Positions 30,490 to 31,263 of a stretch of DNA of 31,263 nucleotides are shown here, piece after piece. Source of the DNA: Pigoraptor vietnamica. Its lineage: Eukaryota > Opisthokonta > Filasterea. The stretch lies in contig CALSCQ010001132.1 in the NCBI GenBank assembly GCA_943704525.1, forward strand, positions 1 through 31,263. The letters are read 5' to 3'. The position numbers and the translations under genes are program-made. Every line of letters begins with the position of its first letter. The stretch's first letter is position 1. The notes under the pieces are model-generated. The model did no database searches. It saw only the letters and a list, made by a program, of their open reading frames with translations, and was not told the DNA's origin.

Positions 30490-30663
30490 TCAGTGGCGTC
30501 GGCGAGTGTCTCATTGCCGCTCGCGTCGCGCTGAACAGTGGCGCCGGGGAAAAAGAAGGCAATTTCGCGCGCGGCTGTGGCCGGACTGTCTGCAGTGGGA
30601 TGCATTTAAGGACAAGAGACAACGCGCACGCGCGCACACGCGTATACACTCACACTCGAACAT

Positions 30664-30696
<33 letters not shown>

Positions 30697-31064
30697 CACA
30701 CACGCACACACACAGATACACACACGCACACACACACACACACAGGTACACACACACACACGCACACACACACACACACACAGATACACAGACGCACGCG
30801 CACGCACGCATGCACACACATGTACACGCACACACACGCACGCGCAAACACACAGTAGCTAATTCGCGCAGTCACTTACACACGCACATGCATAAGCCGC
30901 ACATTCACGACTCAGTCTCGCGCACACACACCCACACACCCAAAGCGTACATGCACTCGTCATAAAGGCGCATGCGGACGTACGCACCCGAGCCGTGCAG
31001 TGAATTGCGGGTGTCGCTCAATCCATAGAGTGCGCGGAAGCTCTGCGGTGCATTCATTCGAGCA
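30486..31064 (-). CDS. Nucleoside diphosphate kinase-domain protein, C-terminal two exons
   Basis: NDP kinases move the gamma-phosphate between nucleotides through a phosphohistidine. Exon 31064-30988 codes [21 protein letters not shown] and exon 30589-30486 codes the continuation [16 protein letters not shown] and the tail to a TAG stop; joined phase 1 to phase 2 they rebuild the family signature TRNxxHGSDS with the active-site histidine, followed by REIAFFF. The GLSDTRN wording is closer to NME5/6/7-type proteins than to the classic NME1 group; that is an impression, not a test. About 15 residues follow the usual domain end ([18 protein letters not shown]). The intron between the exons is full of CA repeats, and upstream exons lie beyond the right edge. 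The gene is tail-to-tail with the crotonase gene, 186 bases apart. Confidence 0.85.
30661..30804. repeat. CA microsatellite in NDK intron
   Basis: Imperfect CA repeat with CG and GATA/GGTA interruptions, in the last intron of the NDK gene. His/Thr-rich or Cys/Val-rich open frames are artefacts. Confidence 0.95.
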
Positions 31065-31110
31065 CTGGAAAGAGGAGGGCAATTCTAGGTGTGAGAAGTT
31101 TTGATAGGAC

Positions 31111-31263
<153 letters not shown>

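Noticed and set aside
30606-30965. Cys/Val- and His/Thr-rich open frames near the right end
   Set aside because: Microsatellite artefacts within the NDK intron.

Overview
The window is nuclear DNA of a GC-rich, intron-rich unicellular eukaryote. Most genes are cut by many short introns full of CA/TG microsatellites and G or C homopolymers. Signalling-type proteins (an EFR3 homologue, a PLAC8 protein, a receptor-like TKL kinase) suggest a free-living protist such as an amoebozoan, apusomonad or choanoflagellate relative. The sequence alone does not settle the lineage. All exon models were built by hand from splice sites, reading phase and protein similarity. Seven genes, about 14.6 kb of coding sequence, came out with no frame break.

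Left to right. 0-4 kb, minus strand: the first about 567 codons of an EFR3 homologue (plasma-membrane scaffold for PI 4-kinase), with its 3' end at or beyond the window edge. 4.7-7.5 kb, minus: a type I membrane protein with receptor-L-domain-like repeats. 7.5-8.2 kb: a shared AT-rich divergent promoter. 8.2-13.4 kb, plus: a 15-exon gene for a 1034-residue secreted protein of unknown family. 13.4-14.8 kb: a GC-rich gene-free spacer. 14.8-17.5 kb, plus: a block of three closely packed intronless reading frames. The first has an F-box-like start; the first two are broken by frameshifts and the third is intact. 17.7-24.0 kb, minus: a 12-exon receptor-like kinase with a signal peptide, a large GGA-repeat beta-helix ectodomain, one membrane span and a TKL-type kinase domain. 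25.0-25.7 kb, minus: a small PLAC8 protein. 26.3-27.3 kb, plus: an intronless, probably nuclear, orphan. 27.6-30.3 kb, plus: an ECHDC1-like crotonase with a long repetitive N-terminal extension. 30.5-31.1 kb, minus: the last two exons of a nucleoside diphosphate kinase-domain gene that continues off the right edge.

The genes do not form an obvious pathway. Three concern the cell surface or membrane signalling (EFR3, the L-domain protein, the receptor kinase), one is secreted and two are metabolic. The unusual parts are the receptor kinase (bacterial-style beta-helix fold on a TKL kinase, about 285-residue insertion in the N-lobe, HLD instead of HRD), the frame-broken intronless F-box block, and a tandem duplication that copied an exon end and its splice donor into the following intron of the crotonase gene.
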